Assembly (NCBI GenBank): GCA_012517325.1
Contig: JAAYVF010000027.1
Location: 1-64,000, forward strand
DNA: 64,000 bases
Direction of reading: 5' to 3'
Source of the DNA: Myxococcales bacterium
Lineage (GTDB): Bacteria; Lernaellota; Lernaellaia; Lernaellales; Lernaellaceae
The first letter of the stretch is position 1. Each line of letters opens with the position of its first letter. The position numbers were made by a program, and so were the translations under genes. Below are positions 1 to 9,497 of the stretch, one piece after another. A model generated the notes under the pieces. The model had not been told where the DNA came from and made no database searches. It saw nothing but the letters and a program-made list of their open reading frames with translations.

Positions 1-2
1 CC

Positions 3-110
3 ATCGACCAATATGTCCGCTGGTACAATGAAAAACGAATCCACTCGGCGCTCGGTTACCGGACGCCGAACGAGGTCGAAGCGGCTTACCTCACCCTAAA
101 AGCCGCCTAA
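3..110 (+). CDS. IS3-family transposase (OrfB), C-terminal fragment cut by the window edge
   Basis: The window opens inside a reading frame that runs from base 3 to a TAA at 108-110 and encodes 35 residues. It contains the pattern WYNEKRIHSALGYRTPNEVE. This is the typical C-terminal end of the DDE integrase domain of IS3-family OrfB transposases (the W-YN-R-H--L-Y-TP segment). Only the tail is visible, so whether the element is intact cannot be judged. It lies just upstream of, and convergent with, the GH36-like gene. Confidence 0.85.
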   Translation: MDQYVRWYNEKRIHSALGYRTPNEVEAAYLTLKAA

Positions 111-137
111 ATCTGTCTTGCTTTCGGGGGGACACTA
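111..137. mobile_element. Probable right terminal end of the IS3-type element
   Basis: The bases right after the transposase stop include TGTCTTGCTTTCGGGGGGAC. A short G-rich terminus ending in ACA a few dozen bases after the orfB stop is usual for IS3-group inverted repeats. The left end lies outside the window, so the exact boundary and any target duplication cannot be checked. Confidence 0.35.
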
Positions 138-184
138 CGAACGCCTCCTCCGAATTGGGATCAAGCAGGGAAATCAAGATCGGT

Positions 185-2833
185 TTATTCGGTGGCCGAG
201 AAAGTCACCGTCCAGGTCACGTCCGGATGCCACTGGGCCGCGCCCTCGTCGACGACCGTGAAGCGCAGCGTCGCGACATTGCCGGCGGTCGCGAGGCTCT
301 TCCCGGTGATGGCAAATCCGGCGGGCGCTTCCACGGCGGCCGAATCCGCCGCGTAGCCGGCGGGCACGTAGAGCGTGACTACGTGCTCGAACGGCACGTA
401 GTCGGTGCCGACCGAGCCTTCCTGAACGCCGGTCAGCGTCAGGGCCTTTTCGTTCCAGGCCAGCGAGCGGATGACGGCAGCGCCGCCCAACACGTGGCGG
501 TTGGTGCCCAACAATTGCGGCCGGCCCAGCAGCGGGCGCAGGGCGACGACGCGCGGCGTGCGCGCCGGCACCGTCACGGCCAGTTCGCCGGTCACCACGC
601 CCAGAAATTCCTGCGTCCAGTATTCGAAGGCGAGGTACTCGGCGTCGGGATCCAGCCCCGCTTCGTTGAAATCGGCGACCAACTCACGTTCGGCGTCGGC
701 GACGAACTCGTAAGGCGCGACGGTCAGATCGCGGTTGAGGCCCCAGTTGAGCAGGCCGACAGTCGTGTAGGGCTCGTCGAAATCCTCGACCGGCAACACC
801 CAGACTTCGGGGAACTCGCGGCGGAACAGGTCGATCGGCCGTCCGGCCTTGCCGTAGACCGGCAGCACACCGCGTAGCGAACGCACCGCGTCGGTCGACA
901 GGTCGACGATGCGGTCGCCGATTTTGACGATGCCGCCCTGCAGGGCGACCGAGGTGGCGAAGGTCTGCGATTCGTTGAGCGTCAGCGGCGGGAACTGCGG
1001 ATCGCTGTGCGCCCGGAAGAAGATCAGGTCGGGGTGGTTGATCCAGACCCGGCCGTGCAGGTAGTAGCGCCGCGCGCAGTCGCGGTACATCGGTTTGAGG
1101 CCCTGGTTGTCGAAGAAGGCGATCGGCGAGTAGGGGTCCTCGTTCTCGCCTTCCCACACCGGCATGGTGTCCAGGGTGATGCGGTCGGAGTCGATTTGGC
1201 CGTAGTTCGCGCCGACCAGCGCCACGTTGAGGAAAAACACGTCGTCGGCGAGCGCCTGGCGGATGATCGACACGCCGCGGCGGTAGAATTCGAAGATCGC
1301 CTGGTCGGGTTCGTACCAGCCGGAAGTCATCAAGGCGCGATAGGCGAAATCGAGTTTCAGCCAGTCGATGCCCCAATCCTGCAGCGTTTCCATCAGGTCG
1401 GTCAGGTAGGCCTCGACCTCGGGATTGGTGAAATCGAGCACGGGGCTGTTTTCGACGAGGCCGAATAAAAACGGGCCGGTGAACCAATCGGGGTGATCCT
1501 GCAGGATTTGCGCGTTTTCGTCGGCGATGAACGCCGAGATCCAGAGGCCCGTCAAAAAGCCGTAATCGTGCGCCCGGTTCATCAGCCATTCGATGCCGTT
1601 CTGGTCGCCGTGGTCGGGGAACCGCGTCGTGTTCACCACCCAGTCACCGACGGTCTGCTGCCAGCCGTCGTCGATCTGAAAGTAGTTCATGCCCCAGCGG
1701 CGCAGCTCGCGAGCGGCGAAATCCATGTTGTCGACGATGATCTGCTCGTCGATGTCGTGGCCGTAGCCGCCCGAGGAACTGCTGCCGGACCACGAGTTCC
1801 AGCCGGCCGGCACGCCGATTTCCGGGTGCCGTTCCAGCCAGGTGGAAATGCCCAGCCAGTCGTGCAGCCGATCGGCGTAGGTTTCCAGCGCCGCGAAGGG
1901 CGAGGCCGCGCCGAAATCGACGAGCATCGTCTCGGCGTTGAAGGCGGCGCCGGCCGCCACGGACTTGGCGGGGAAGTATTGGGAAACGGCCTGCAGCGAC
2001 AGCCAGCCGGGTTGATCCTTCTGCGGGCCGGTGTAAACGATCGGTTCGGCGATGTTGAAGGTCAGGTAGCCGAGCAGGAAGCTCGCCGCGGCCTCGGGAT
2101 TGTAGACGAGCGTGCTCCAATTCGAGATCGTCGGCGTCGAACCGGGCGACAGCGGCACGGCGAAATCGAGGAAATCCGCGGCGCCGTTGGTCAGCACGCG
2201 CAGGCTGTGCGGCATGCCGAACAGCAGGCCGCCGTCCGGCGTGTCGGCATACAGGGCGTAGATCGAGCCGATCTGCAGCGCCGCCTTGGCGGTGTTGATC
2301 ACGCTCACGTCGGCGCGCACGGCGCTCCGGTTTTGATAAACCGCGAAGGTCTGCCGCAGCGCGGGCGCGTCGGCGACGCCGCCGCGCGAAACGGTGATCG
2401 CCTTGCCGGTGCCCAGGGCGTCGCTGACGTCCTCGCTGGTCCACTGGTAGTGGGGCAGGTCGGTGCTCTTCCAGGTTTGCAGCGGCAGAATCACGAAGCT
2501 GTACACGCGAGCGTCGGCGTGGGCGACCACGAGCCGGCTGGCGCCGTCGCGCAGTTCGTACCAGCCGCCGGCCAGGTGATAGCGCACCACGACCTGCGAA
2601 TTGCGAATGACCAGGAATTCGCCGCTGGTGAAGACGCGCACCTCGTCGCTCGGGGTGGTGTCGTCGTTGTCGTCGTTATCGTCATTGTCATTGTCGTCGT
2701 CGTCGCCCGGCGAGGCGTCATCGTTGTCGTCATCGGTCGCGCCGTGATCGTCATCATCGTCGTCATCGCCGCAGCCGGCAAACGACAGCATCGCCAACAA
2801 AAGAAAAAACGCCAGAAAACGAGTGCTTTTCAT
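185..2833 (-). CDS. Asp-linker lipoprotein with GH36-like (alpha-galactosidase type) glycosidase domain
   Basis: An 882-residue protein with signal peptide and lipobox (LSFAGC, Cys21). An Asp/Asn-rich linker follows to about residue 60, then a beta-sandwich-like region and a TIM barrel of the GH27/GH31/GH36 alpha-galactosidase clan. Barrel landmarks are the GWNSW segment, MNYFQIDDGW at 382-391 and WLKLDF with Asp495 as the likely nucleophile. A C-terminal beta domain follows. It probably cleaves alpha-linked sugars at the cell surface or in the periplasm. The ATG at 2833 is chosen because MKSTRF begins the signal peptide; upstream in-frame ATGs at 2839 and 2884 are possible but add unlikely residues. 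The family is clear, the substrate is not. Confidence 0.8.
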   Translation of the reverse strand: MKSTRFLAFFLLLAMLSFAGCGDDDDDDDHGATDDDNDDASPGDDDDNDNDDNDDNDDTTPSDEVRVFTSGEFLVIRNSQVVVRYHLAGGWYELRDGASRLVVAHADARVYSFVILPLQTWKSTDLPHYQWTSEDVSDALGTGKAITVSRGGVADAPALRQTFAVYQNRSAVRADVSVINTAKAALQIGSIYALYADTPDGGLLFGMPHSLRVLTNGAADFLDFAVPLSPGSTPTISNWSTLVYNPEAAASFLLGYLTFNIAEPIVYTGPQKDQPGWLSLQAVSQYFPAKSVAAGAAFNAETMLVDFGAASPFAALETYADRLHDWLGISTWLERHPEIGVPAGWNSWSGSSSSGGYGHDIDEQIIVDNMDFAARELRRWGMNYFQIDDGWQQTVGDWVVNTTRFPDHGDQNGIEWLMNRAHDYGFLTGLWISAFIADENAQILQDHPDWFTGPFLFGLVENSPVLDFTNPEVEAYLTDLMETLQDWGIDWLKLDFAYRALMTSGWYEPDQAIFEFYRRGVSIIRQALADDVFFLNVALVGANYGQIDSDRITLDTMPVWEGENEDPYSPIAFFDNQGLKPMYRDCARRYYLHGRVWINHPDLIFFRAHSDPQFPPLTLNESQTFATSVALQGGIVKIGDRIVDLSTDAVRSLRGVLPVYGKAGRPIDLFRREFPEVWVLPVEDFDEPYTTVGLLNWGLNRDLTVAPYEFVADAERELVADFNEAGLDPDAEYLAFEYWTQEFLGVVTGELAVTVPARTPRVVALRPLLGRPQLLGTNRHVLGGAAVIRSLAWNEKALTLTGVQEGSVGTDYVPFEHVVTLYVPAGYAADSAAVEAPAGFAITGKSLATAGNVATLRFTVVDEGAAQWHPDVTWTVTFSATE

Positions 2834-2927
2834 GGACATGGCCGATCCCGCGAGAAGTTGTTGAACCGATCGGCAGCGTATCACCGCCCCGGCGAGGGGT
2901 AAAGCAGAATGAAATAATATTTGGCGT

Positions 2928-4385
2928 TCAGTCGAACCAGCGCTCGATGACGATCGTTTCTTCGGTGAAGAATTTGAAAGCGTCGCGGCCCTGCGCGTGC
3001 AGGTCGCCGAAGAACGACTGTTTCGTGCCGGCGAAGTGGAACATCGCCATCGGCGCGGGCACGCCGATGTTGATGCCCAGGTTGCCGCAGCGGGCCTCGT
3101 ACTTGAAGCGCCGGGCCGTCGCCCCGCTCGAAGTGTAGAGGTTGGCGGCGTTGCCGTACGGGCTGTCGTGAATGACTTGCAGCGCCTCGTCGAAATTCTT
3201 CACCGGCACGACGCACAGCACCGGGCCGAAAATTTCCTCGCGGGCGATGGTCATCGCCGGGGTCACGTCGGTGAACACGTGGTGGCCCACCCAGTAGCCG
3301 CCGGGCCGGCCGGGCACCTTCACGCCGCGGCCGTCGACCAGCAGCGTGGCGCCCTCGCGCAAGCCGGTTGCCACGTAGCGTTCGACGCGTTCCTTGGCCG
3401 CCGGGCTGATGATCGGGCCCATCGCCGTGGCGGGATCGAGGCCGTCGCCGATTTTGCGCCGGGCGATGCCGGCCCGCAGCAGCGGCTGCACCTTTTGGTA
3501 GGTGTCGCCGACGCAGAGGATGCCGGCGAGGGCCAGGCAGCGCTGGCCGGTGCAATCGTAGGCCGAGGCGATGATGTTCTCGACGCTTTTTTCGAGGTTG
3601 GCGTCGGGCATGACGACACCCCAGTTCTTCGCGCCGGCCTGCACCTGCACGCGTTTGCCGTACCGCGCCGAGGTTTCGTAGACGATCCGGCCGACGGGCG
3701 TCGAGCCGACGAAGCTGATGCCGCAGATTTCCGGCGCGGCCATGATCGCCTGGGCGGTTTCGGTGCCGCCGTGCACGAGGTTGAGCACGCCGGCCGGAAA
3801 GCCGGCGCGGTCGATCAGTTCGAAGATTTTAACCTGGGTCATCGCGACGCGCGGACTGGGTTTGACGAGCTGGCAGTTGCCGCAGGCGACGGCGTAGGGC
3901 AGCGACCAGAAGGGGATCATCGCCGGGAAGTTGAACGGGTTGAGGCTCGCGAAGACGCCGAGCGGCTGCCGGATGGCGGTTTCGTCGATGCCGCCGGCCA
4001 CGTCCTCGAGGTTGTGGCCCATCATCAGCGACGGCGCGCCGCTGGCCACCTCGATGTTTTCGATCGCCCGCTGCAACTCCATGTAGGCTTCGGCCTTGAT
4101 CTTGCCGTGCTCGCGGGTCAGGGTCACGGCCACGTCTTCCTGGTTTTCGAGCAGCAAATCCTTGAGCTTCATCAGAAGGCGCGCGCGGCGCAGCGGCGGC
4201 GTGCGACGCCAGGTTTCGAAGGCGCGGCGGGCGGCTTGGGCCGCGGCGGCGACTTCCTCCGGCGGCGACAGCGGCGCGCGGGCCAGCAGTTTGCCGGTCG
4301 CCGGATTGTGCACGTCCTCGAAATTCGTCGCCCGCGATTTGACCCATTTCCCGTCGATGTAGTTTTTCAGCACCGGAACCGCCAT
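2928..4385 (-). CDS. mmsA: CoA-acylating methylmalonate-semialdehyde dehydrogenase-type aldehyde dehydrogenase
   Basis: A 485-residue aldehyde dehydrogenase of normal length for MmsA/IolA. It has the NPFNFPAM segment and the catalytic cysteine in GQRCLALAG (Cys283), both characteristic of the CoA-dependent methylmalonate-semialdehyde subfamily. The family oxidises (methyl)malonate semialdehyde to propionyl- or acetyl-CoA in valine or myo-inositol breakdown. A clear Shine-Dalgarno (AAGGGGAG) precedes the ATG at 4385. It is last of three genes after the two transketolase halves, with a 15-base gap, so it is probably co-transcribed. No other inositol or valine genes are nearby, so the physiological substrate is uncertain. 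Confidence 0.88.
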   Translation of the reverse strand: MAVPVLKNYIDGKWVKSRATNFEDVHNPATGKLLARAPLSPPEEVAAAAQAARRAFETWRRTPPLRRARLLMKLKDLLLENQEDVAVTLTREHGKIKAEAYMELQRAIENIEVASGAPSLMMGHNLEDVAGGIDETAIRQPLGVFASLNPFNFPAMIPFWSLPYAVACGNCQLVKPSPRVAMTQVKIFELIDRAGFPAGVLNLVHGGTETAQAIMAAPEICGISFVGSTPVGRIVYETSARYGKRVQVQAGAKNWGVVMPDANLEKSVENIIASAYDCTGQRCLALAGILCVGDTYQKVQPLLRAGIARRKIGDGLDPATAMGPIISPAAKERVERYVATGLREGATLLVDGRGVKVPGRPGGYWVGHHVFTDVTPAMTIAREEIFGPVLCVVPVKNFDEALQVIHDSPYGNAANLYTSSGATARRFKYEARCGNLGINIGVPAPMAMFHFAGTKQSFFGDLHAQGRDAFKFFTEETIVIERWFD

Positions 4386-4400
4386 GATCGCTCCCCTTAT

Positions 4401-5345
4401 TTAGGCTTGCCGTTGCAGCAATTGCCGGGCCGCGGCGGCGATGGCGGCCGTGTCGCAGCCCAGCTTGGTGAAAATCGCCTCGTCGTCGCCCGATTCGCCG
4501 AAGCAATCCGGGAAACCGATGCGGACCTGCAGACAGGGCGCGTGCGCGGTCAGGGTTTCGGCCACCGCGCCGCCCAGGCCGCCGATCACGCTGTGATTCT
4601 CCACCGTGACGATCCGCCCGATCTCGCGCGACGCCCGCACGATTTCCTCCTCGTCCAGCGGCTTGAGACTGGGCACGTGCACGACGCGCGCGCCGATGCC
4701 TTCGCGGTCCAGTTCCCGCGCCGCCGCCAGCGCCTTGGCGGTCATCATCCCGGTGGCGAGCAGCGCCACGTCGCGCCCTTCGCGCAGCCGGTAGGCGCGG
4801 CCCCACTCGAGCCGGTGGTCGGACCCGAACAGCGTCGGCACCTCACAGCGCACCGTGCGCAGGTACACCGGCCCCGGCGTTTCCACCGCCAGCCGCGTCG
4901 CCAGCCGCGTTTCCGGGCCGTCGGCGGGCACGAGCACCCGCATGTTCGGCACCGCCCGCATCACCGCCAGATCCTCCACCGATTGGTGCGTCGCACCGGC
5001 GCGCCCGGTCGGGATGCCGCCGTACGAGCCGTTGAGTTTGACGTCGAGGCCGGGATAGGCGACCGAAATGCTGATCTGGTCCAATGCCCGTTTGGCGATG
5101 AACACCGCGAAGGTCGAGACGAACGGCACGTAGCCTGTCAGGGCTAGGCCGGCGGCGATGCCGATCAGGTTCGCCTCGGCAATTCCCACCTGCACGAAGC
5201 GGTCGGGATACGCCTTCTGGAACAGCGCCGACATCGTCGAGGTGCCCACGTCGGCGTCGAGCACCATCAGATCGGGATGATCGCGCCCCAGTTCGACCAG
5301 GGCTTCGCCGAAGGCCTTGCGCGGGGCGATGAGTTCCACGGCCAT
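4401..5345 (-). CDS. Transketolase, C-terminal subunit
   Basis: A 314-residue protein matching the pyrimidine-binding and C-terminal domains of transketolase. The GIAEANLIGIAAG segment carries the Glu that activates thiamine diphosphate, and a C-terminal transketolase domain follows (ENHSVIGGLGGAVAE). The normal single-chain enzyme is split in two here, as in many archaea and some bacteria. Its start at 5345 follows the stop of the N-terminal subunit by three bases, and a GGAG ribosome site overlaps that stop, so the subunits should be made together. Role: pentose phosphate interconversions, or a transketolase-like sugar pathway given the adjacent dehydrogenase. Confidence 0.92.
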   Translation of the reverse strand: MAVELIAPRKAFGEALVELGRDHPDLMVLDADVGTSTMSALFQKAYPDRFVQVGIAEANLIGIAAGLALTGYVPFVSTFAVFIAKRALDQISISVAYPGLDVKLNGSYGGIPTGRAGATHQSVEDLAVMRAVPNMRVLVPADGPETRLATRLAVETPGPVYLRTVRCEVPTLFGSDHRLEWGRAYRLREGRDVALLATGMMTAKALAAARELDREGIGARVVHVPSLKPLDEEEIVRASREIGRIVTVENHSVIGGLGGAVAETLTAHAPCLQVRIGFPDCFGESGDDEAIFTKLGCDTAAIAAAARQLLQRQA

Positions 5346-5348
5346 GGG

Positions 5349-6170
5349 TTACTCCAATTCCTGCAGCGCGCGGGCCATTTCCTCCCGCGACGGCGCTTTC
5401 GAGTGCCATTCCACCCGGTTTTCGATGAAGCTGACGCCCTTGCCCTTGATCGTCCGCGCGACCACGAACACCGGTCCCGCCGCCGCGCGGGCCTTCGCCT
5501 CGTCGAGCGTCGCGACCAGCGCCGCCGGATCGTGGCCGTCGCATTCCAGCGTCGACCAGCCGAAGGCCGCCACGCGCCCGGCGAGCGGCTGCATCTCGAT
5601 CACCGCCGGCGTCGGCGCGGTCAGTTGCAGGCCGTTGCAATCGACGATCGCCACCAGTCCGGGCACGCGCCTGGCCCCGGCGAATAGGATCGCCTCCCAC
5701 ACCTGCCCTTCCTGCATCTCGCCGTCGCCGAGCAGCACGTAAGCGGTGGTCGGCCAGCCGCGCCGCCGCGCGCCCAGCGCGATGCCGATGCCGATCGACA
5801 GGCCCTGACCGAGCGAACCGCTGGACATGTCCACGCCCGGGGTCTTGTTGCGGTCGGGGTGGCCCTGGAAGCGGCCGTTGATTTCGTCGTACTCGGCCAG
5901 CAGGTCGGCTTCCGGGAAGAAGCCCCGCTCGGCCAGCGTGCTGTAATAGCCGGGCGTTGCGTGACCCTTGGACAGGATGAAGCGGTCGCGCTCCGGCCAG
6001 GCGGGCCGCGCCGGATCGACGTTCATCGCGTGGAAGTACAAAACGGTCAGAATTTCGACCATCGACAGCGAGCCGCCCGTGTGCCCCATGCCCTTGGTGC
6101 CGGTCAGGGTGATGATGCGCCGACGGATATTCCGGGCGCGGGCGGCGAGTTCATTGAAATCCGGGTCCAT
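5349..6170 (-). CDS. Transketolase, N-terminal subunit
   Basis: A 273-residue thiamine-diphosphate-binding half of transketolase. Features include GHTGGSLSMVEILTVLYF, the substrate-side His in SKGHATPGYYS, the GSLGQGLSIGIG loop and the GDGEMQEGQVWEA cofactor/metal motif. First gene of a three-gene minus-strand group (TK-N, TK-C, mmsA). A strong AGGAG site lies six bases before the ATG. The divergent neighbour starts 155 bases away, so both promoters lie in 6171-6325. Confidence 0.93.
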   Translation of the reverse strand: MDPDFNELAARARNIRRRIITLTGTKGMGHTGGSLSMVEILTVLYFHAMNVDPARPAWPERDRFILSKGHATPGYYSTLAERGFFPEADLLAEYDEINGRFQGHPDRNKTPGVDMSSGSLGQGLSIGIGIALGARRRGWPTTAYVLLGDGEMQEGQVWEAILFAGARRVPGLVAIVDCNGLQLTAPTPAVIEMQPLAGRVAAFGWSTLECDGHDPAALVATLDEAKARAAAGPVFVVARTIKGKGVSFIENRVEWHSKAPSREEMARALQELE

Positions 6171-6325
6171 CGCTGCTCCTCGGCTCGATTCGTTTCAACT
6201 TTCCGAGATCAGTTGCCGATATTAAGGACATCGCCCGGTCGGGGCAAGCAGTCTTTGTCCGTCTTGTTTTGCCGGCTCGCGGTCGGTAATTTTCGGCAAG
6301 AAATTTCAAACCGAAAGGTGGAGCG

Positions 6326-7936
6326 ATGAAGTTATCGTGTTGGTTTTTCGGTCTGCTCGTTCTTTTGCTTGCCTTGGCCGCCTGTTCTTCGGACGGCGGC
6401 GACGACCTGGAGTCCGCGAGCGATGACGATAACGACGACGCCGGTCTGGACGACGACGACGGCGGCGGCGACGACGACGACAACGACGACAACGACGACG
6501 ATACCCCGGCGCCCGGCGATTCGTCGCCGAGTTTCAACTACGGCATTGTGCATTATCACTACTACGGCGACCTGGGCGGCTACGACGGCCAGATTTTCCT
6601 CGACGACCAAAAATGGGCGGCGGCCAACGTCGAACTGGGGATCATCGGCAACACCGACGACGGTTCGCGGATGGCCTGGAGTGAAATCCGCGCCAACCAG
6701 CCGCGCGGCTGGTGGCTCGTCTGGCAGACGGCGCACCTGTTCAACACCCGCGAGGCCGAGGGCGACTGCGCGAATCCGCAGCCGGGCGACGCCGACCAGG
6801 CCTTCGCCGAGCGGCAGGCGGAATTCGCGGCGTTCCTCGACGATTATCCCGCGTACGGCGACGGCGAAAACTGCTTCCTGCACGCGCGGCGCGACGGCCG
6901 CATCCAGGCCCGCTGGCATGCCCTCGGGTGCGACATCATCCTCAACCAGGCGGGCGAGGAAGGCAGCGCGCCCGACCGGAAGGGCGCCCGCATCGAAACG
7001 ATGGTCTGGGACGAATACGCCTGGCTGTTCGATCTGGGCAGCGACTGCGCCCGCGATTTCCACATCTGGAAGGTCGGCCGGCAAATCACCGACGACGGCT
7101 TTTCCGGCGGCGGCTTCGACAACCTCGGCAGCCCGCTGGCCGACGGCTACTACCTGCCGGTGCAGATCGACGACATCGACATCGAGGAAATCCCCGACGA
7201 CGTCGAGGCCGACGCCGAAAAGCTCGATGACTGGTACTACGACACGGTCACGGATTTTCTGACGGCGGTCGGCGCGGGCCTCCGCGAAATCCACGCGGAC
7301 GCGGTGCTGGTCTTCAACGGCGCCACTTATTGCAGTTGGGATGGCTACACCGAGCAGTTGGCGGCCATGGTTTCGGCGGGCGTGGGCATCTGGTGCGAAA
7401 GCGGCTTGCAGTACCCCTCGTGGGGCGCCATCGACACCCCCGACCGGATCGAGGCGCTCGCCGATCTGTCGGGCCGCCTGGCGGAAAAGGACTCGTTCCT
7501 CGTGCTCGAGACCGCTTACGACGGCGGCCAGTCCGACCCCTCGCCGGAGGAAGTGCTTTATTATCTGGCGGCGCTGTACGCGCTCAAGAGCGACGGCGAC
7601 TTCCTGTCGCTCGTCCCCGATTGGTCGCCCTATTCGCCGCTCAAGGACGTGTTGTGGTTCCCGGTGTTCGAACGCGACCTGGGCCAGCCCACCGGCCCGG
7701 CGGAGGCGTTCGGCGACGGTATCTTCACGCGGCCGTACCGGCGAAGCGACGGACTGGAAACGCTGGTGCTGGTGCGGGTGGACGGCGACAACGCCGCGGT
7801 GTCCTACTCGCTTGACGGCGATTACTGCCGCGTCGGCGCCGACGACGCGCTGACCCCGTTGACGGGCGACATCACGGTCGAAAGCGGCGACGGATTGATC
7901 CTGCTGGTGAACGGCACCGGTGATGCGGGTTGCTAG
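6326..7936 (+). CDS. Asp-linker lipoprotein, putative TIM-barrel glycoside hydrolase-like
   Basis: A 536-residue lipoprotein. It has a signal peptide with lipobox LALAAC (Cys20, Ser at +2), then an Asp/Asn-rich linker to about residue 66. The long second part is rich in Trp, Tyr and acidic residues and includes VHYHYYGDLGGYDG, a FDNLGSPLADGYY segment, and LVFNGATYCSWDG followed by GIWCESGLQYPSW. This layout resembles the hypothetical glycosyl hydrolase (GHL-type) TIM barrels, but I cannot name the family with certainty. A good ribosome site (GGTGGAG) precedes the ATG. Likely surface-exposed or periplasmic; substrate unknown. Confidence 0.6.
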   Translation: MKLSCWFFGLLVLLLALAACSSDGGDDLESASDDDNDDAGLDDDDGGGDDDDNDDNDDDTPAPGDSSPSFNYGIVHYHYYGDLGGYDGQIFLDDQKWAAANVELGIIGNTDDGSRMAWSEIRANQPRGWWLVWQTAHLFNTREAEGDCANPQPGDADQAFAERQAEFAAFLDDYPAYGDGENCFLHARRDGRIQARWHALGCDIILNQAGEEGSAPDRKGARIETMVWDEYAWLFDLGSDCARDFHIWKVGRQITDDGFSGGGFDNLGSPLADGYYLPVQIDDIDIEEIPDDVEADAEKLDDWYYDTVTDFLTAVGAGLREIHADAVLVFNGATYCSWDGYTEQLAAMVSAGVGIWCESGLQYPSWGAIDTPDRIEALADLSGRLAEKDSFLVLETAYDGGQSDPSPEEVLYYLAALYALKSDGDFLSLVPDWSPYSPLKDVLWFPVFERDLGQPTGPAEAFGDGIFTRPYRRSDGLETLVLVRVDGDNAAVSYSLDGDYCRVGADDALTPLTGDITVESGDGLILLVNGTGDAGC

Positions 7937-8000
7937 GCGAACCGGCGACCGCACAGCCTTAGCGCACCAATTTAGCGAATGAGCCAGCGTCGCGGGAAGG

Positions 8001-9296
8001 CTAAAACTCGATCCGCATCCCGGCGGCGAAAAGGTGCACCGTGCCCTCGCTGTGGAAAGTGTAGCCGTCGCTGGTTTGGGCCTCGCGCGGCACCAGGTAA
8101 TGAAGCTGGTAGGCGGCGTCGAACACCAGGTCGTGCTTGAGCACTTCCGGCGAGTGCAGCCGCCAGCCGACGCCCGCCGAGCCGACGTGGGTGTCGGCGT
8201 CGAGAATTACCGTTCCCTTAATGGTGTGGTCGGGATACGGATAGCGCGTGCCGATGGTGTGAAACGGCGTCTGCTCGAACCGGTAGCCGCCGCGCACGAC
8301 GAAATTGTCGAAAACCTCGACTTCCGAACCGATCCGCGGCGTCCACAGGTCGATCGTCGTGAAACGCGAATGCGAACCGACGAAATGATTTTCCTCGAAG
8401 ACGTTGTCGAACCGGCTCCAATTCCGCCAACTGCCGTCGACCAGCAGCTTCCAGCGCGGCAGCACGTCCCAGGAAACGCCGACCGCCGCCTCGCGCGCGA
8501 CGAACGTGTCGACGAAATCCATCGGGATGTGCATGGTCGCCAGCGGGGTGCCGTACAACGCCGGCGTGGCGGTCACCTCGATCGATTCGAACCCGCCGTA
8601 GGTTTCCTCGCGGTAGGTCAGGCCAAGGCCCCAGGTCCGGCCGTGGAAGAACAGGCCGGCCAGCGGCACCGGGTGGTTGTGGCCGCGCATCCGCGTGCCT
8701 TCGTTGGCGGTGGAGCCGTTGACGTCGGCGATCGTCTCGACCTCGCCGTTGCCGCGGAATCCGCCGTGGAACCCGACGCCGACCGACAGCCAATCGGCCA
8801 CGCCGACGGCCAGCGCGCCCTGCATGACGAGGTTGGCCAGGCCGTACCGCAGAAAATCGCCGCGGCTGGTGCGCATGTCGTCGAAAGCCATCATCGTGAA
8901 GAAATTGTTGTCGACGGCGACGCTGAACCCGAAGCCGATCGGCGGTAGCGGGACGGTGTCCTGGAACAGGTTGGTGACGTTCACCCGGGTGGCGAAAGTG
9001 CCGATGCGGTTGCTTTCGTTTTCGCGGACGCGGTCGCCGCCGACCAGCCCGCCGGCGAGAAACGGCCGGCCGTACAGGTATCCGACGCCGATCTGGCTGG
9101 GCACGGGATAAGCCAGGCCGGCCGGATTGTAGTATTCGGCCGCGATGTCGCCGCCGTCGCCGGTCAGCGCGTTGCCCAGCGCGGCGCCGCGCGCCGAAAG
9201 CCCGTACGTGTTGGGCGTGTAGATAAACGAGGCCCGCGCCGCCGCCGGCAGCAGCAGCATCGACAGACAAAGGAGCGCGAGCAGCCTCGTTTTCAT
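8001..9296 (-). CDS. FadL/TodX/OmpP1-family outer-membrane transport porin
   Basis: A 431-residue protein with a cleavable signal peptide ending ARA. The N-terminal hatch region typical of FadL follows (SARGAALGNALTG, then AAEYYNPAGLAYP). Alternating beta strands run to a C-terminal phenylalanine (MRIEF), as outer-membrane barrels require. FadL-type channels import long-chain fatty acids or aromatic hydrocarbons. An AGGAAA site precedes the ATG at 9296. An acyl-CoA synthetase and a patatin lipase lie elsewhere in the window, which fits lipid use, but they are not linked. No close operon partner. Confidence 0.88.
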   Translation of the reverse strand: MKTRLLALLCLSMLLLPAAARASFIYTPNTYGLSARGAALGNALTGDGGDIAAEYYNPAGLAYPVPSQIGVGYLYGRPFLAGGLVGGDRVRENESNRIGTFATRVNVTNLFQDTVPLPPIGFGFSVAVDNNFFTMMAFDDMRTSRGDFLRYGLANLVMQGALAVGVADWLSVGVGFHGGFRGNGEVETIADVNGSTANEGTRMRGHNHPVPLAGLFFHGRTWGLGLTYREETYGGFESIEVTATPALYGTPLATMHIPMDFVDTFVAREAAVGVSWDVLPRWKLLVDGSWRNWSRFDNVFEENHFVGSHSRFTTIDLWTPRIGSEVEVFDNFVVRGGYRFEQTPFHTIGTRYPYPDHTIKGTVILDADTHVGSAGVGWRLHSPEVLKHDLVFDAAYQLHYLVPREAQTSDGYTFHSEGTVHLFAAGMRIEF

Positions 9297-9497
9297 TTTT
9301 TTCCTGGATCGGAAGCGTGTTACCGTTCGACCGGCCAGCCGGCCGGATAAAATCCGCTACGGAGTTCGTTGCCGGGCGAGAATGGCAGGATGGTTTTGCG
9401 ATGTCAACATGACGTAAAAATCGTGCACTGAGGTCGGGAAACTCGACTACGGCGAAGATCGGTACTAAGGTGACAAAAGCACACTCGGGAGGAAAAC

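Noticed and set aside
1493-2902. Plus-strand open frame of 469 codons opposite the GH36-like gene
   Set aside because: Antisense of the lipoprotein; its VVVVIVIV run is just the reverse of the Asp/Asn codons.
2997-5147. Plus-strand open frame of 716 codons opposite mmsA and transketolase
   Set aside because: Composition is Arg/His/Val-rich with no family pattern; it is the antisense shadow of well-recognised genes in GC-rich DNA.
6332-7954. Minus-strand open frame of 540 codons
   Set aside because: Antisense shadow of the lipoprotein gene on the plus strand, which has a signal peptide, lipobox and ribosome site.
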